Source: Hadesarchaea archaeon (GTDB taxonomy: Archaea > Hadarchaeota > Hadarchaeia > Hadarchaeales > Hadarchaeaceae). From it: a stretch of 14,088 nt of DNA. A model generated the notes under the pieces. The model made no database searches. It was not told the DNA's origin and saw nothing but the letters and a program-made list of their open reading frames with translations. The position numbers and the translations under genes were made by a program. This document shows positions 12,975 through 14,088 of this stretch, piece after piece (within the stretch, counting starts at the first letter, position 1; the number at the start of each line of letters is the position of its first letter). Where the stretch lies: positions 1-14,088 of the forward strand of contig DTYD01000083.1 in the NCBI GenBank assembly GCA_012962055.1, given 5' to 3'.

Positions 12975-13538
12975 ATGTTAAAGTCTGATCGGTGGATACG
13001 CGAGATGGTCACCAAACACAAAATGATCGAACCCTTCGTCGACCACCAAGTTAGAGACGGCAACATATCCTACGGTCTTTCAAGTTATGGTTATGATATG
13101 CGCCTAGCAGACGAGTTCAAGATATACGAACCCAAAGGGGAAAGCGGATTCGATCCAAAGAATTTCGACCGGGGCCTGTTCAGGGATTTCAAGGGAACAA
13201 CTTGCGAGATTCCACCAAATTCTTTTGTGCTCGGAAGGTCAGTCGAGTACTTCAGGATCCCTAGGAAGGTCACGGCTCTGTGTTTTGGCAAGTCCACCTA
13301 CGCAAGATGTGGGGTGCTGGTCAACGTCACTCCTCTAGAGGCTGAGTGGGAGGGCTTCGTCACGATAGAAATAGCCAACTTGGGCCCCAGACATGTGAAA
13401 CTCCACGCCAATGAAGGGATATCCCAAGTGATTTTCTTGGAAAGTGATGAGGAGTGCTCGACCAGTTATAAAGATAAGAAGGGAGTCTATCAGGCTCAGA
13501 AGGAAATAACCCCATCCAAAGTCATGAACAAGCAGTGA
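12975..13538 (+). CDS. dcd: dCTP deaminase
   Basis: dCTP deaminase converts dCTP to dUTP, or in bifunctional archaeal forms directly to dUMP, feeding thymidylate synthesis. From ATG 12975 it has 187 residues. The family start [10 protein letters not shown] favours this ATG over the in-frame ATG at 12966, which would add three residues. The catalytic pattern is present: S107 and R111 in G-K-S-T-Y-A-R, and E132 in T-I-E-I-A-N, which matches the general base of E. coli Dcd. The conserved [11 protein letters not shown] loop precedes it. The C-terminal G-V-Y-Q-A-Q-K fits the lid over the triphosphate. I cannot tell the mono- and bifunctional types apart from sequence alone. It sits between nrdD and thyX. 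Stop TGA. Confidence 0.93.
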   Translation: MLKSDRWIREMVTKHKMIEPFVDHQVRDGNISYGLSSYGYDMRLADEFKIYEPKGESGFDPKNFDRGLFRDFKGTTCEIPPNSFVLGRSVEYFRIPRKVTALCFGKSTYARCGVLVNVTPLEAEWEGFVTIEIANLGPRHVKLHANEGISQVIFLESDEECSTSYKDKKGVYQAQKEITPSKVMNKQ

Positions 13539-13590
13539 AACAGCTAGGTGGGCAGAGGATTATTAAGAATAGCTGCTATATTATTCCAGA

Positions 13591-13596
13591 GGAGGT
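13591..13596 (+). promoter_or_regulatory. Strong ribosome-binding site of thyX
   Basis: GGAGGT lies five bases before ATG 13602 and fixes the thyX start. The 63-bp gap after dcd is otherwise AT-rich without a clear TATA box, so thyX may be co-transcribed with dcd. Confidence 0.7.
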
Positions 13597-13601
13597 CAAG
13601 A

Positions 13602-14088
13602 ATGAAGGTCGAACTGATATTCATCACCCCCGACGCTGAAAAATTGATAGAATCTGCCGGTCGCACGTGTTATCAGTCGTTCGGGAAGCAGGGAAAGGAC
13701 ACAGAAAAGGCGTTCATAAGGATGCTCGTCAAGATGGGCCACCTCTCCGTGCTTGAACACGCCTCCGCCACGTTCAGGGTCTCAGGCGTCTCGAGGGCGT
13801 TCACGCACCAGTTCGTGAGGCACAGGCTGTGTTCGTACTCCCAGCAGTCCCAGAGATACGTTGACGAGAGCAATTTCAGTTACGTAGAGCCCGAATCGAT
13901 AAAAAACAATCCCGAAGCCCATTCAAAGTTCATCGAGTTCATGGACGGGGCCAAGAAAACGTATTCGGAGCTGCAAAAGTTGGGAATCAAGAACGAGGAT
14001 GCTCGATTTGTGCTGCCCAACGCCGTGGAAACCCAGATTGTGGCCACCGCGAACCTCCGAGAGTGGCGCCATATAATTGAACTCAGGG
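13602..14088 (+). CDS. thyX: Flavin-dependent thymidylate synthase, 3' partial
   Basis: ThyX methylates dUMP to dTMP using methylene-tetrahydrofolate as carbon donor and NAD(P)H through FAD, as a homotetramer. The window shows the first 162 residues, and the frame is open at the right edge. The ThyX signature R-H-R-x7-S is complete: R73, H74, R75 and S83 in R-H-R-L-C-S-Y-S-Q-Q-S-Q-R-Y. Also present are G-H-L-S-V-L-E-H-A (46-54), which contacts substrate and flavin, and, near the edge, L-R-E-W-R-H-I-I-E-L-R, the region of the substrate-activating arginine. It follows dcd, so dUMP production and consumption are encoded side by side. Use of ThyX implies a folate-type C1 carrier in this archaeon. 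Confidence 0.95.
   Translation, partial: MKVELIFITPDAEKLIESAGRTCYQSFGKQGKDTEKAFIRMLVKMGHLSVLEHASATFRVSGVSRAFTHQFVRHRLCSYSQQSQRYVDESNFSYVEPESIKNNPEAHSKFIEFMDGAKKTYSELQKLGIKNEDARFVLPNAVETQIVATANLREWRHIIELR

Overview
The window looks archaeal. It has the archaeal/eukaryotic-type ribosomal stalk genes (L1, P0-like L10, P1-like L12), AlaRS with the archaeal N-terminal zinc module, archaeal/eukaryotic-type LeuRS, TATA-like boxes (ATTTAAAT, TTTAAATA) instead of bacterial -10/-35 elements, Shine-Dalgarno sites, and some TTG/GTG starts. An oxygen-sensitive class III ribonucleotide reductase points to an anaerobe. I do not assign a lineage.

Region 1 (1-9083, + strand) is a translation operon: L1 (5' end cut by the window edge), L10/P0, P1, alaS, leuS and a DUF434-family gene, with small gaps or overlaps. 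The alaS-leuS junction is disrupted. Four bases after alaS lies a displaced copy of the leuS 5' end (4695-4796). It is followed by about 740 bp of AT-richer DNA with a LAGLIDADG homing-endonuclease-like gene, and then by a complete leuS (5534-8425) with its own, diverged 5' end. This fits a mobile endonuclease cassette that supplied a substitute 5' exon and displaced the resident one. The endonuclease looks degenerate.

Region 2 (9080-14088) supplies deoxynucleotides. A - strand regulator (winged helix plus a Panacea/DUF4065-like domain) is divergent from nrdG. The 83-bp gap between them holds one self-palindromic TATA element with an inverted repeat on each side. Downstream of nrdG come a small Cys-rich protein, nrdD, dcd and thyX (3' end cut by the window). 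Together NrdDG makes dNTPs, Dcd deaminates dCTP towards dUMP, and ThyX methylates dUMP to dTMP.

The most striking point is an in-frame amber codon (TAG, 11492-11494) inside nrdD. It separates one catalytic cysteine from the other cysteine and the glycyl-radical site. The frame stays open and family-like on both sides. Possible explanations are amber readthrough (pyrrolysine or a suppressor tRNA), a true two-polypeptide NrdD, a pseudogene, or a C-to-T sequence error. Three genes here also end in TAG, which argues against simple wholesale reassignment.

No rRNA, tRNA or CRISPR array was seen, and no gene-free stretch exceeds 300 bases.
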